From Anaerolineales bacterium (GTDB lineage: Bacteria > Chloroflexota > Anaerolineae > Anaerolineales > Villigracilaceae), in NCBI GenBank assembly GCA_030583885.1, contig CP129480.1, forward strand, positions 2,606,714 through 2,670,713: a DNA stretch of 64,000 nucleotides, given 5' to 3'. The notes below the pieces were generated by a model. It did no database searches. It was not told the origin of the DNA and saw nothing but the letters and a program-made list of their open reading frames with translations. A program made the position numbers and the translations under genes. Of this stretch, positions 1-7,828 are shown one piece after another (position 1 is the stretch's first letter; each line of letters begins with the position of its first letter).

Positions 1-444
1 GACCTGGATGTGGTCATCGCGCCCGTCGGTGGCGGCGGGTTGCTGAGCGGCACGTCCATTGCGGCGAAGGGCATCAAGCCGAACATTCGCGTGATCGCGG
101 GCGAGCCTAAAATGGCAGACGATGCGTTCCGTTCGATGCAGGCAGGCAGAATCATTCCATCCGAAAATCCAAAAACGATTGCGGATGGATTGCTGACTTC
201 GTTGGGTGAACTGACGTTTCCGATCATTCATAAGAATGTGGAACAGATCGTCACGGTCAGCGAAGCAGGGATCATCGCCTCGATGAAATTCGTATGGGAA
301 CGTGCAAAAATCATCATCGAGCCGTCTGCGGCAGTTCCAATCGGCATACTGTGGGAAAAGAAGGTTGACCTGAATGGATTGAAGATCGGCGTTATCGTCA
401 GTGGCGGCAATGTGGATCTGGCAAGGCTGCCGTGGCAAATGTAA
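1..444 (+). CDS. Serine/threonine dehydratase (PLP fold type II), C-terminal part
   Basis: The reading frame is open from base 1, so the true start lies before the window; only about 147 C-terminal residues are present. A glycine-rich phosphate-binding loop (PVGGGGLLSG) near the start holds the PLP phosphate in threonine ammonia-lyase, serine racemase and related enzymes. The motif GVIVSGGNVDL near the end is the typical last strand, whose Ser/Gly contacts the PLP ring. These enzymes deaminate L-threonine or L-serine to 2-oxo acids. No regulatory ACT domain follows, because the stop comes straight after the catalytic domain. That points to a catabolic dehydratase or a serine racemase-like enzyme rather than allosteric biosynthetic IlvA. 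The substrate cannot be fixed from this fragment. Confidence 0.85.
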   Translation, partial: DLDVVIAPVGGGGLLSGTSIAAKGIKPNIRVIAGEPKMADDAFRSMQAGRIIPSENPKTIADGLLTSLGELTFPIIHKNVEQIVTVSEAGIIASMKFVWERAKIIIEPSAAVPIGILWEKKVDLNGLKIGVIVSGGNVDLARLPWQM

Positions 445-488
445 GGATTCAACACATCAAGAATCTGTTTTCCACGCCGCCATACTAT

Positions 489-876
489 CTAGGGATGCAC
501 ATTCGTCATGGACAGGAGCACACTTAATGCACCGAGGTTTTCATTTATTTGGAGGATGGATGTTGCCCCAATGATCGGGCTGGTACTAACGAGGTCGGCC
601 AGCATCCAGGCCAGGGCAACCTGTGCACTGGTTGCCTTGTGAAGTAGCACCATGGCTTCCATTTCGTATAAAAGGGCGTCATTAACTCTCGGTCATGGCA
701 CGCTTACGCCCTTCGGCGCGTTTGCTATTGGGCAGGGGCTGTCCCTGGCGGAATTTCCAGTGAAGAAGTCTCCCACCAGCGGGCTGTACGGGACCAGCGA
801 CTGGCCAACCTGCATGGCCCCCCATACACAAAGGCGTCACCGCTAGTCCGGTTCTGCCAAGTCTTCTAGACTCCAT
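489..876 (-). pseudogene. Aldo/keto reductase remnant
   Basis: An ATG at 876, preceded by a plausible AAGGAAA ribosome site, opens a typical aldo/keto reductase N-terminus (MESRRLGRTGLAVTPLCMGG). About 20 codons later the family similarity breaks off. Another frame then reads QSLVPYSPLVGDFFTGN, a recognisable mid-protein segment. A third stretch reads ATSAQVALAWMLAD followed by SPIIGATSILQINENLGAL and stops at 489-491, matching the family C-terminus. Roughly two thirds of a usual 320-residue enzyme is missing and the frame shifts at least twice, so this is a decayed gene. It accounts for most of the otherwise empty 445-967 interval. Confidence 0.75.
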
Positions 877-897
877 ATCGGTTTCCTTCTTCAAGAA

Positions 898-931
898 CAA
901 AAAAATGCGGCCGCCAAATAGACGGCCGCAT
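898..931 (-). terminator. Intrinsic terminator of the lipoprotein gene
   Basis: A 9-bp perfect stem (905-913 with 923-931, sequence ATGCGGCCG) and a 9-nt loop are followed on the minus strand by a run of eight T. It lies 37 bp after the lipoprotein stop codon. Confidence 0.85.
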
Positions 932-967
932 CAGACGCCGGAAACGGCATCCACTATTCTTCGCACA

Positions 968-1390
968 CTAGCGAACGTTGAAATCCAGGGTATGAGTTAA
1001 TGCCCCGTTTAAATACAATTCAACCTGGTAGTCGCCGACTGGCCAGCCGGCGCTGTCAACACTGGACAGCGAGAAGTTCACGGTGCCGGTCCAGGAATCC
1101 TCTTCAATCGTCACCACAGCAGGAGTGTCGGCTGAAATTGGTCCGGATTCGAAGTCAGCCGCATTAACCAGATACCACTTTGCCTCAACAGCTGTGCCGG
1201 TAGTGGCATTATTCAAATCGGCCACGACATAAAACGTGTCAGCGGGCGCAAAAGTGGTAACCGCCTGTGCGCCGGTGTCGTCCTTTGAAAGGCGGGCGTT
1301 CTCCAGGCTGAGTTCTCCGGCAGCGCATGCCAGCGTTGAAACAATCAACGCAGCCACAGCCAGAAGGATGGGAAGTTTTTTTGATTTCAT
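968..1390 (-). CDS. Small secreted lipoprotein, function unknown
   Basis: The protein has 140 residues. The start at 1390 is chosen because AAAGGAGA lies about 8 nt upstream; a longer frame to 1456 lacks a ribosome site. The N-terminus is a lysine-rich signal peptide with a lipobox-like end (LIVSTLAC), so Cys22 is the probable lipidated residue. The mature part is about 118 residues, rich in Thr, Ser and Ala, and looks all-beta: alternating strands such as DTFYVVADLNN and GDYQVELYLNG resemble an Ig-like or bacterial surface beta-sandwich. No catalytic motif is visible. The gene stands alone between a pseudogene and alaX and has its own terminator. It may be a cell-surface or solute-binding accessory protein, but that is a guess. 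Confidence 0.75.
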   Translation of the reverse strand: MKSKKLPILLAVAALIVSTLACAAGELSLENARLSKDDTGAQAVTTFAPADTFYVVADLNNATTGTAVEAKWYLVNAADFESGPISADTPAVVTIEEDSWTGTVNFSLSSVDSAGWPVGDYQVELYLNGALTHTLDFNVR

Positions 1391-1482
1391 TTGTACATTC
1401 TCCTTTGGTTTAAGGCAGATACTGCTGCCGAATTTCGCAGCATTATACACCATCACGATGCAAATTCGCCGTTCAGTTTTTA

Positions 1483-2202
1483 TTATTCCACTTCAATATA
1501 GATTCTTTTATTGACCGCGCCTTTGCTCTTATAATCAACGACCTTTATTTTTCCCACTTCGGAAGTAATCCTCACATGCGTGCCGCCATCGGCTTGCAGG
1601 TCAAGACCGGCGATCTCAACCGTCCGCACCTGCAAAATTCCATCCGGCAGAAGATTGATCTTTGTGCGGATCAGGTCCGGGATCTGGAAGGCCTCCTCCC
1701 GCGGCAATATCTTTACTTTAATCTCGCGTCCCTGCCGGACCTCGAGGTTGACCGAGGCTTCGATCGCACGCACCAAATCCCCGCGCATGGTCTCGAATTC
1801 AAAATCCATGCGGCCTTTAAGCGGATCCATGTCACCGCCTGTAACTTTTGCTCCATAATCACGAAAGACAACTCCGCACAGGATATGCAAGGCGGTATGG
1901 GTACGCATCAATTCATATCGCCGCACCCAATCCAAGGTCCCAGTCGAAGCGGATTTTGAGGCAGGCAAAGGCGCGTTGCCACCAAGGAAATGCAAAACAT
2001 CATTCCCCCGCCTCTTCATCTTAACCACTGGATGGGTCAAGCCGCCGACTTCCAGGGTTCCAAAATCACAGGGCTGTCCGCCTCCACCGGGATAGAAGGC
2101 TGAACGATCCAGCACCAGAGCGCGGGTTTCAGCATCCACGGAAGTGACGAATGCGGAAAATTCCCTGAGATACGAATCGGTTTGATAGAGCAGTTCTGTC
2201 AT
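1483..2202 (-). CDS. alaX: Alanyl-tRNA editing protein (AlaX family)
   Basis: The protein has 239 residues, the size of the medium-length AlaX-M class. These free-standing editing proteins hydrolyse Ser- or Gly-tRNA(Ala) and are related to the editing domain of alanyl-tRNA synthetase. The N-terminal part has the glycine-rich FYPGGGGQPCD loop seen in AlaRS and AlaX-M. The zinc site is visible as HTALH at about residues 101-105 and a later GGTH motif at about 206-209. The second half usually reads CGGTH, but here it is ADGGTH, so the expected cysteine ligand is an aspartate. No ribosome site precedes the ATG; a TATAAT box ends 6 nt upstream, suggesting a leaderless mRNA. Editing activity is inferred from the family. 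Confidence 0.87.
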   Translation of the reverse strand: MTELLYQTDSYLREFSAFVTSVDAETRALVLDRSAFYPGGGGQPCDFGTLEVGGLTHPVVKMKRRGNDVLHFLGGNAPLPASKSASTGTLDWVRRYELMRTHTALHILCGVVFRDYGAKVTGGDMDPLKGRMDFEFETMRGDLVRAIEASVNLEVRQGREIKVKILPREEAFQIPDLIRTKINLLPDGILQVRTVEIAGLDLQADGGTHVRITSEVGKIKVVDYKSKGAVNKRIYIEVE

Positions 2203-2208
2203 ACGGTA

Positions 2209-2214
2209 ATTATA
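2209..2214 (-). promoter_or_regulatory. -10 box of alaX, probably leaderless
   Basis: A perfect TATAAT on the minus strand ends 6 nt before the alaX ATG. This would place the transcription start at or next to the initiation codon. No convincing -35 box was identified. Confidence 0.5.
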
Positions 2215-2261
2215 GCGCGCTGTTTTGAAGATTAGGATTGGATTAGAAGTTGATTACCCGC

Positions 2262-2291
2262 TTGACTTTGCGACTCGACATATTGTATAGT
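2262..2291 (+). promoter_or_regulatory. Sigma-70-type promoter of the ABC-2 export operon
   Basis: TTGACT (2262-2267) and TATAGT (2286-2291) are separated by 18 nt. They lie about 95 bp upstream of the ATPase gene start at 2387, and no other gene lies between. Confidence 0.5.
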
Positions 2292-2386
2292 AATCAACGG
2301 CACAAAGTTTAAGGCACCGCCCACGGGCTGTGTCTTTTGTTTGTCAAAATCCATTTTTACGTAATTTTATTGCAAGAGGAGAGGCA

Positions 2387-3313
2387 ATGATCAAAGTAAG
2401 TGGTCTTACAAAGGACTACGGTGCGCGCCGCGCTGTTCACAATGTGAGTTTCGAGGCTCAACAGGGTGAAATTGTGGGGTTTCTCGGTCCCAATGGTGCA
2501 GGCAAAACTACCACCTTACGCATCCTTACTGGCTACATGCCGCCCACCGATGGCGAGGCAATTGTGGCCGGGTATGATGTTGTGGAGGAATCGCTCGAGG
2601 TTCGCAAGCGGGTTGGCTACCTGCCTGAAACTGTCCCACTTTATACGGACATGGTGCTTTTCGATTATTTGAAATTCATGGGCGATCTGCGCCACATCCC
2701 CAACGTGGAAGACCGAGTCGATGAAGTTTTGGATATGGTGGGCCTGGTTGACCGCGCCAGCGGCTACATCGGCAATCTGTCTAAAGGGATGCGCCAGAGA
2801 GTGGGGCTTGCCCAGGCGCTTCTCCACAGGCCCGAAGTACTCATCCTCGATGAGCCGACGATCGGTCTCGATCCCGGTCAGGTCGTCGAAGTGCGCGAGT
2901 TAATCCGCGAGATCGGCAAGGAACGAACGGTTCTGCTTTCCACCCACCTCTTGCACGAGGCGCAAAATATCTGCGACCGTGTGTTGATCATCAACAAGGG
3001 CAGGATCGTTGCGGAGGATACCACGGAAAACCTGCAAGCCCGTCTGATCGGTGCGGAACGTGTCATTGTCCGCGTGCGCGGCGAAGCGGACGAACTTGCT
3101 GATACCATCAAAATGGTAAAAGGCGTGCGCGGCGTGGAAACCAAGCAAGACGGCGCTGTCGAATTTGAATTTGCATCCGGCAAGGACCTGCGCCCGGAAG
3201 TCGCCAAGCAGGTCATCAAATCCGGCTACGACCTGCTTGAGTTGCGTCCTCTCGGCATGAGCCTTGAGGAAATCTTCCTCGAACTCACTGGCTCTGACTC
3301 AAAGAATAAATAA
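2387..3313 (+). CDS. ABC-2 type exporter ATP-binding protein (GldA-like)
   Basis: The protein has 308 residues. The start at 2387 follows a strong AGAGGAGAGG site; the frame extends to 2330 but without a ribosome site. Walker A (GPNGAGKTT) is near residue 36, the signature LSKGMRQRVGLAQAL near 132, and Walker B with LILDEPTIGLDP near 152. The last 80-90 residues form the accessory C-terminal domain common in ABC-2 exporter ATPases. It is the first gene of a four-gene operon with a permease, a GldG-like protein and a DUF4340 protein. The same set occurs in many bacteria that do not glide, so the Gld label describes family and not function. The exported substrate is unknown. Confidence 0.93.
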   Translation: MIKVSGLTKDYGARRAVHNVSFEAQQGEIVGFLGPNGAGKTTTLRILTGYMPPTDGEAIVAGYDVVEESLEVRKRVGYLPETVPLYTDMVLFDYLKFMGDLRHIPNVEDRVDEVLDMVGLVDRASGYIGNLSKGMRQRVGLAQALLHRPEVLILDEPTIGLDPGQVVEVRELIREIGKERTVLLSTHLLHEAQNICDRVLIINKGRIVAEDTTENLQARLIGAERVIVRVRGEADELADTIKMVKGVRGVETKQDGAVEFEFASGKDLRPEVAKQVIKSGYDLLELRPLGMSLEEIFLELTGSDSKNK

Positions 3314-3322
3314 GAGGAACTC

Positions 3323-4066
3323 ATGAGAAATATCTGGACCATCGCAAAACGCGAATACGACAATTACTTCAACAGTCCGCTGGCATATGTGGTGGCCTTT
3401 GCCATCCTTTTGCCGTTGGGCATTTATTTCGCTCTGATCATGTGGGTCAGCGCGGAGCAGGCCTTTATGGGCGGGGGTGCGCCGGAAGCCACCCCGATCA
3501 ACTGGCTGTTCGTTTTCTTAATGATCTTCCTCAGCCCGGCACTGACCATGCGCCTGCTTTCCGATGAAGCGCGGATGGGCACACTGGAACTCCTGCTTAC
3601 CGCTCCTGTGCGCGATTTTGAACTGGTGGCGGGCAAATGGCTGGGTGCCATGCTTTTTGTGCTGTCTCTTGCCCTGCTCACACTTGTCTACCCGATCATC
3701 ATGAACAACTTCATCTCACCCGGGCTTGACTGGAAGCTGCTCATCTCATCTTATATCGGCCTGGTGCTGGTCTGTGCCGCACTCCTTTCGCTCGGCACGG
3801 GGATCTCGGCGATCTTCACGAACCAGTTCGCGGCATTCTTCACCACCCTCGGGCTGTTCTTCTTTCTATGGTTCATGGTCAGCCTGCCGGCTGGCTACCT
3901 GCAGGAAGGCGGCGAGGTGCTCAATTACCTCAGTCTCTCCACTCATTTTTCCCAGTACATGAATGTCGGCAAGATCAACCTGGGAGATATTGTCTACTAC
4001 TTAAGCCTCACTGCGCTGGGCTTGTTCATCGGCACCACCGCAATTGAAATTCGGAGATGGCGCTAA
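3323..4066 (+). CDS. ABC-2 type transporter permease (GldF-like)
   Basis: The protein has 247 residues with six predicted membrane spans, the standard size of the GldF/ABC-2 permease family. It begins with the cytoplasmic lead-in MRNIWTIAKREYDNYFNSPL, typical of the family. The middle contains PALTMRLLSDEARMGTLELL, the conserved coupling region contacting the ATPase. The gene follows the ATPase stop by 9 nt with GAGGAACTC as ribosome site, and its stop overlaps the next start as TAATG, so the operon is translationally coupled. It probably forms the membrane channel of the exporter. Confidence 0.92.
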   Translation: MRNIWTIAKREYDNYFNSPLAYVVAFAILLPLGIYFALIMWVSAEQAFMGGGAPEATPINWLFVFLMIFLSPALTMRLLSDEARMGTLELLLTAPVRDFELVAGKWLGAMLFVLSLALLTLVYPIIMNNFISPGLDWKLLISSYIGLVLVCAALLSLGTGISAIFTNQFAAFFTTLGLFFFLWFMVSLPAGYLQEGGEVLNYLSLSTHFSQYMNVGKINLGDIVYYLSLTALGLFIGTTAIEIRRWR

Positions 4067-5661
4067 TGGCTGGCAAAAAGAAAAACCCAAGCGCGCAGTA
4101 CGCTTTCATCGGACTTATCGTCGCCCTGGTCGGCTGTATTTCCACAGGGCTGATCGGTTCAGCAAACGCACTGCTCGCAATGAAAATGTTCACCCTTGAA
4201 AATACGGATGCCCTCAATCTCGCCCTGCAGATCAGCATCGCTGTGCTCGTGATCGGACTGGCAGCATATGCAATCATGGCACCAGACAACGTCCGCCGCT
4301 TCTTTACCGGGCGTCAGGCGCGCTACGGCTCAAATTCATTGATCCTCACCCTGGCATTCCTGGGCGTTCTGTTTGTGGCGAATTACATCGTCTTCAACAA
4401 TCCCAAGTCCTGGGATTTCACGCAGGACCAATCCAATACACTTGCGCCGGAAACCATGGATATCCTTGACGTCCTGCCGGCCAAAGTAACGGCTACCGCC
4501 TTCTACTCGCAGAACCTTAATCCTGCCGCCGCTGAAGAACTCCTGATGAAGTTCAAGTCCAACAGCAACGGAAAATTTGACTACAGATTTATAAATCCCG
4601 ATCTTGACCCCGCATCCGCCCGCGCGGCAGGCGTCACCGGGGACGGCAAGATTTTATTACAAATGGGCGATACAAAGGAAATCGCATCCTTTGCGACCGA
4701 AGTGGAACTTGTCCGCACCATGTACCGCCTGATCAGCCCGGAACCCCGTGCAGTGTACTTCCTGCAGGGACATGGAGAAGCCGGCCTTGAACCGGGCGGC
4801 GAGTTAAGCTATTCCATCGCCAAAAGTACCTTGGAATCGAAGAACTACACGGTAGGGACGCTAAACCTGATCTCCACGAACAGCATCCCCGAGGATGCGC
4901 TTGCTGTCATCATTGCGGGACCGTTAAAACCCGTCAGCAGGCAGGAAGTAAACCTTCTCAAAAAATATGTGGACGCAGGCGGCTCGCTGGTAGTCATGCA
5001 GGATCCGCGCTTCTTCACCGAGTTTGGAGATGCCCCCGATCCGCTTGCTGATTATCTGGAAACAGACTGGGGCATCAGCTTGAATGAGGATATCGTGATC
5101 GACCTTGTGAACTCGCAAAACCCGTTCCAGGCGATCTCTTCACAATACAACAGCCATCCGATCACACAAAACCTGACCGATAATTACATCGTCATCCTCC
5201 CACAGGCACGCAGCGTCAGCATCACCGCCCAGATCGAAAATGTCTTCCCCACCCCGCTTATCAGCACCACGGAACAATCCTGGGGAGAAACGCAACTGCT
5301 CCCTGAAGAAGTGCCAAGTTTTGATCCTGAAACCGACACCCCGGGACCACTAAACCTGGCGGTCGCCGCTGAAAATACGGAAACAGAGGGGCGCGTGGTT
5401 GTGTTCGGCAACTCGCTCTACGCGACCGATGACATCTTTGACGCCTACGGCAACGGCAACATGTTCATCAACTCGGTGGACTGGGCTGCTGAACAGAAAG
5501 ACCTGCTTGAAATTACGACCCGTCCGTCCACTCCGCGGGTATTTATTCCGCCCACACAGGGGAGGTTCCTGATCCTCGTGATCATTGCAGTATTGGTCAT
5601 TCCTGGAATGGTGGTGTTCTCCGGTGTTTACTCGTGGTTCGCCCGCCGCAAGAGAGGTTAA
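4066..5661 (+). CDS. GldG-like ABC transporter auxiliary protein
   Basis: The start at 4066 overlaps the permease stop as TAATG and has GGAG 9 nt upstream; a start at 4057 in the same frame is possible. The product is about 531 residues. Two or three N-terminal membrane spans lie within residues 1-115. A large extracytoplasmic region follows, with the auxiliary-domain pattern (LAPETMDILDVL, AVYFLQGHGEAGLE, LVVMQDPRF). One C-terminal span near residues 505-525 ends in basic residues (ARRKRG). GldG-type proteins pair with GldA/GldF ATPase-permease pairs; the extracytoplasmic part resembles IFT52/GldG domains. A role in handling a substrate outside the membrane is inferred from context. Confidence 0.88.
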   Translation: MAGKKKNPSAQYAFIGLIVALVGCISTGLIGSANALLAMKMFTLENTDALNLALQISIAVLVIGLAAYAIMAPDNVRRFFTGRQARYGSNSLILTLAFLGVLFVANYIVFNNPKSWDFTQDQSNTLAPETMDILDVLPAKVTATAFYSQNLNPAAAEELLMKFKSNSNGKFDYRFINPDLDPASARAAGVTGDGKILLQMGDTKEIASFATEVELVRTMYRLISPEPRAVYFLQGHGEAGLEPGGELSYSIAKSTLESKNYTVGTLNLISTNSIPEDALAVIIAGPLKPVSRQEVNLLKKYVDAGGSLVVMQDPRFFTEFGDAPDPLADYLETDWGISLNEDIVIDLVNSQNPFQAISSQYNSHPITQNLTDNYIVILPQARSVSITAQIENVFPTPLISTTEQSWGETQLLPEEVPSFDPETDTPGPLNLAVAAENTETEGRVVVFGNSLYATDDIFDAYGNGNMFINSVDWAAEQKDLLEITTRPSTPRVFIPPTQGRFLILVIIAVLVIPGMVVFSGVYSWFARRKRG

Positions 5662-5664
5662 AGA

Positions 5665-6375
5665 ATGGCTCGCAAAACGACAAGATCGACCGCACAAAAA
5701 AAGAGAACTGCCCGAAAAACACAGGAAGCTGCGTCCTTCAAACAGATAAAGCCGGTCTTTCGAACCGGCACATGGGCCACACTGCTCCTGCTGGCCGTAT
5801 TGATCGGCGTCACCTATTATATGAATCGGGAGGAAGACGGCGAAGATATTGACGCGCTCCCAACCAGTGAAATTGCATTTGTCTTTGATCAAGACAGGAC
5901 CGTTGCTGGCATCGAGATAACACCTGCCGATGGAGAAACCGTTAAAGTGGTGCGAAATGCGGAAAATACCTGGGTGTTGAAGCTGCCGGACGACGCGGAG
6001 GCGGACCAGGGGTTGGTGGAGGCGGCGGCATCCCAACTCACAGCCTTGAGGATCATCAGCGAAGTGGATGCCGATCTGAAAATCCTCGGCCTCGACAAGC
6101 CCGCCTACATCATCATCATTGAATTCACGGACGGTGAAAAACACACACTTGAAATCGGCGAGAACACACCGTCCAACAGCGGATATTATGTGCGCCTGGA
6201 CAGAAAAAAAACATTGATCGTTGCCCTCGGCGGAATCGAGTCGCTCATCAACCTGGTCATCTTCCCGCCCCGCCTATATACACCCACGCCCACTTCGCTT
6301 CCCGCCACGCCGACGCCTGATTCGCCGCCTGATGAAGCACCCGCTCCTGAAATAACCGTAACCCCATCCCCTTAA
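5665..6375 (+). CDS. DUF4340 membrane-anchored protein
   Basis: The protein has 236 residues. A strongly basic tail of about 30 residues leads into one membrane span near residues 36-54 (TWATLLLLAVLIGVTYY), so the rest is extracytoplasmic. Residues 70-200 match the DUF4340 pattern of repeated beta segments with conserved words such as NTWVLKLP and LKILGLDKPAYIIII. The last 30 residues are a Pro/Thr-rich linker ending at the stop, likely a flexible stalk. It is the last gene of the exporter operon, 3 nt after the GldG-like gene. DUF4340 proteins commonly accompany this ABC-2 set; their biochemical role is unknown. Confidence 0.85.
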   Translation: MARKTTRSTAQKKRTARKTQEAASFKQIKPVFRTGTWATLLLLAVLIGVTYYMNREEDGEDIDALPTSEIAFVFDQDRTVAGIEITPADGETVKVVRNAENTWVLKLPDDAEADQGLVEAAASQLTALRIISEVDADLKILGLDKPAYIIIIEFTDGEKHTLEIGENTPSNSGYYVRLDRKKTLIVALGGIESLINLVIFPPRLYTPTPTSLPATPTPDSPPDEAPAPEITVTPSP

Positions 6376-6405
6376 GGTGTTTTAAAAGGGATGTCAATGG
6401 CACAC

Positions 6406-6440
6406 TACGGCTGTCCACTGTATTACAGTGGACAGCCGTA
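6406..6440 (+). terminator. Perfect 15-bp hairpin after the exporter operon
   Basis: Two perfect 15-nt arms (6406-6420 and 6426-6440, TACGGCTGTCCACTG and its complement) flank a 5-nt loop, 30 bp after the last stop of the operon. No T-run follows (ATACAAAACC), so it is an atypical terminator, an mRNA-stabilising hairpin or a small repeat. Confidence 0.45.
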
Positions 6441-6556
6441 ATACAAAACCATTGCAAAGCATCTTAAATCCAGGAAGGTATTGCTTTTGACCTTAAAAAA
6501 GTGTATTCTAATTTCGAGCTTTGAAGATAAATTATTAGCGAAAGTTGGATCTCTGA

Positions 6557-7771
6557 ATGGATGTAGAGAAAATATTGATCGTTGACGACGAAGAGGAATT
6601 TCCCGCCATTGCGCGTCTCATTGAACTGGGACGCCAAAAATCATACGTAACCCTGGACGACATCCTGCATTTCTTCCCCGAAGCCGAGCAGGATGTGGAA
6701 CAACTGGAAGAGGCTTTTTCCGCCTTATTAAGCGCGGGCATTCCATTCATGGAGGATGTTGCCCTGCCTGAACCCACCGAGGATGAACTTGCAGCGGTGG
6801 AGGAAAGCGGAGAAGCCGAACCCGAACCAGACCTGGCGCTGGACGACTATCTGGCGAATATTGACACGGACGACACAATCGGCTTGTACCTCAAGGAGGT
6901 CAGCCGCGTACCGTTGCTGACCGCCGTCGAAGAAGTACAGCTTGCCCAGCGCATCGAGCGCGGACGCACCGCCCGCGAGGAACTGGCGCATGGCAATGTA
7001 CCTCCCAAGCGCAGGCTGGAACTTCGCCGGTCCATTGAGGACGGCTGGGCTGGGCGCGAACATCTCATTACGGCGAACTCCCGCCTCGTGATCTCGGTTG
7101 CCAAGAAATACATGGGACGCGGTGTTCCCTTCCTCGACCTGATTCAGGAAGGAAATATCGGTCTCATCCGCGCCACAAAGAAATTCGATTACCGGCGCGG
7201 GCATAAATTCTCCACCTACGCCACATGGTGGATTCGCCAGGCTGTCACCCGCGCCATTGCAGATCAGGGACGCACCATCCGCGTGCCTGTTCACATGGGT
7301 GACCAGATCAACAAGCTGCTGCGTGTTCAACATCAACTCACGCAGCGTCTCGGACGCGAACCCAGCGTTGACGAATTGGCCGTCGCACTGGACGTGCCGC
7401 CCAAGAAGGTGGAAAACATGATCCAGGTGGCGCGCCGCCCGCTTTCACTGGAAACGCCAACGGATGATGAGGAAGACTCCGTACTTGGTGATTTCATCGA
7501 AGACGATGAAGCCCCTCCACCTGATGATACAGCCACGTACAACCTCCTGCGAGAGCATCTCGGCGAAGTTTTGAATGGCCTGCCTCCGCGCGAAGTACGC
7601 ATTTTGCAGCTGCGTTACGGCCTGCTCGACGGACAAGCCTACACTCTTGAAGAGGTGGGACGCAAAATGGGTGTCACACGTGAGCGCGTCAGGCAGATCG
7701 AGGCGCAAGCCTTGAGCCGCCTGCGCCACCCATCCATCCGCAGAAAATTGCGGGATTATTTGGGCGAATAG
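6557..7771 (+). CDS. rpoD: RNA polymerase primary sigma factor (RpoD/SigA)
   Basis: The protein has 404 residues, the length of short Gram-positive-type SigA. An acidic N-terminal stretch matches region 1.1. Region 1.2 reads IGLYLKEVSRVPLLT. Region 2 contains FLDLIQEGNIGLIRA and, near residues 218-235, FSTYATWWIRQAVTRAI, which covers promoter melting and -10 recognition. Region 3 follows with RTIRVPVHM. Region 4.2, near residues 361-393, has the helix-turn-helix YTLEEVGRKMGVTRERVRQIE that reads the -35 box. Such a complete set marks the housekeeping sigma factor, in line with the TTGACA/TATAAT promoters in this window. No clear ribosome site precedes the ATG. The gene is monocistronic with a strong terminator. 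Confidence 0.96.
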   Translation: MDVEKILIVDDEEEFPAIARLIELGRQKSYVTLDDILHFFPEAEQDVEQLEEAFSALLSAGIPFMEDVALPEPTEDELAAVEESGEAEPEPDLALDDYLANIDTDDTIGLYLKEVSRVPLLTAVEEVQLAQRIERGRTAREELAHGNVPPKRRLELRRSIEDGWAGREHLITANSRLVISVAKKYMGRGVPFLDLIQEGNIGLIRATKKFDYRRGHKFSTYATWWIRQAVTRAIADQGRTIRVPVHMGDQINKLLRVQHQLTQRLGREPSVDELAVALDVPPKKVENMIQVARRPLSLETPTDDEEDSVLGDFIEDDEAPPPDDTATYNLLREHLGEVLNGLPPREVRILQLRYGLLDGQAYTLEEVGRKMGVTRERVRQIEAQALSRLRHPSIRRKLRDYLGE

Positions 7772-7777
7772 GCAACT

Positions 7778-7821
7778 ACAAGCAGAGACTGGTCAAGATG
7801 ATCAGTCTCTGCTTGTTTTAT
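7778..7821 (+). terminator. Intrinsic terminator of rpoD
   Basis: A 14-bp stem (7778-7791 with 7803-7816, ACAAGCAGAGACTG) and an 11-nt loop are followed by TTTATT. It begins 6 bp after the rpoD stop. Confidence 0.9.
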
Positions 7822-7828
7822 TCGACGC

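Noticed and set aside
652..846. A 64-codon plus-strand frame over the 5' intergenic region.
   Set aside because: It is opposite the aldo/keto reductase remnant and encodes no domain.
5350..6144. A 264-codon minus-strand frame over the GldG-like and DUF4340 genes.
   Set aside because: It is antisense to two well-defined genes, is His/Gly/Arg-rich and has no promoter or ribosome site.
6557..6600. The start of the sigma factor reads KILIVDDEEE, like a response-regulator receiver domain.
   Set aside because: Only ten residues match; the rest is acidic region 1.1 followed directly by sigma region 1.2, with no receiver fold.
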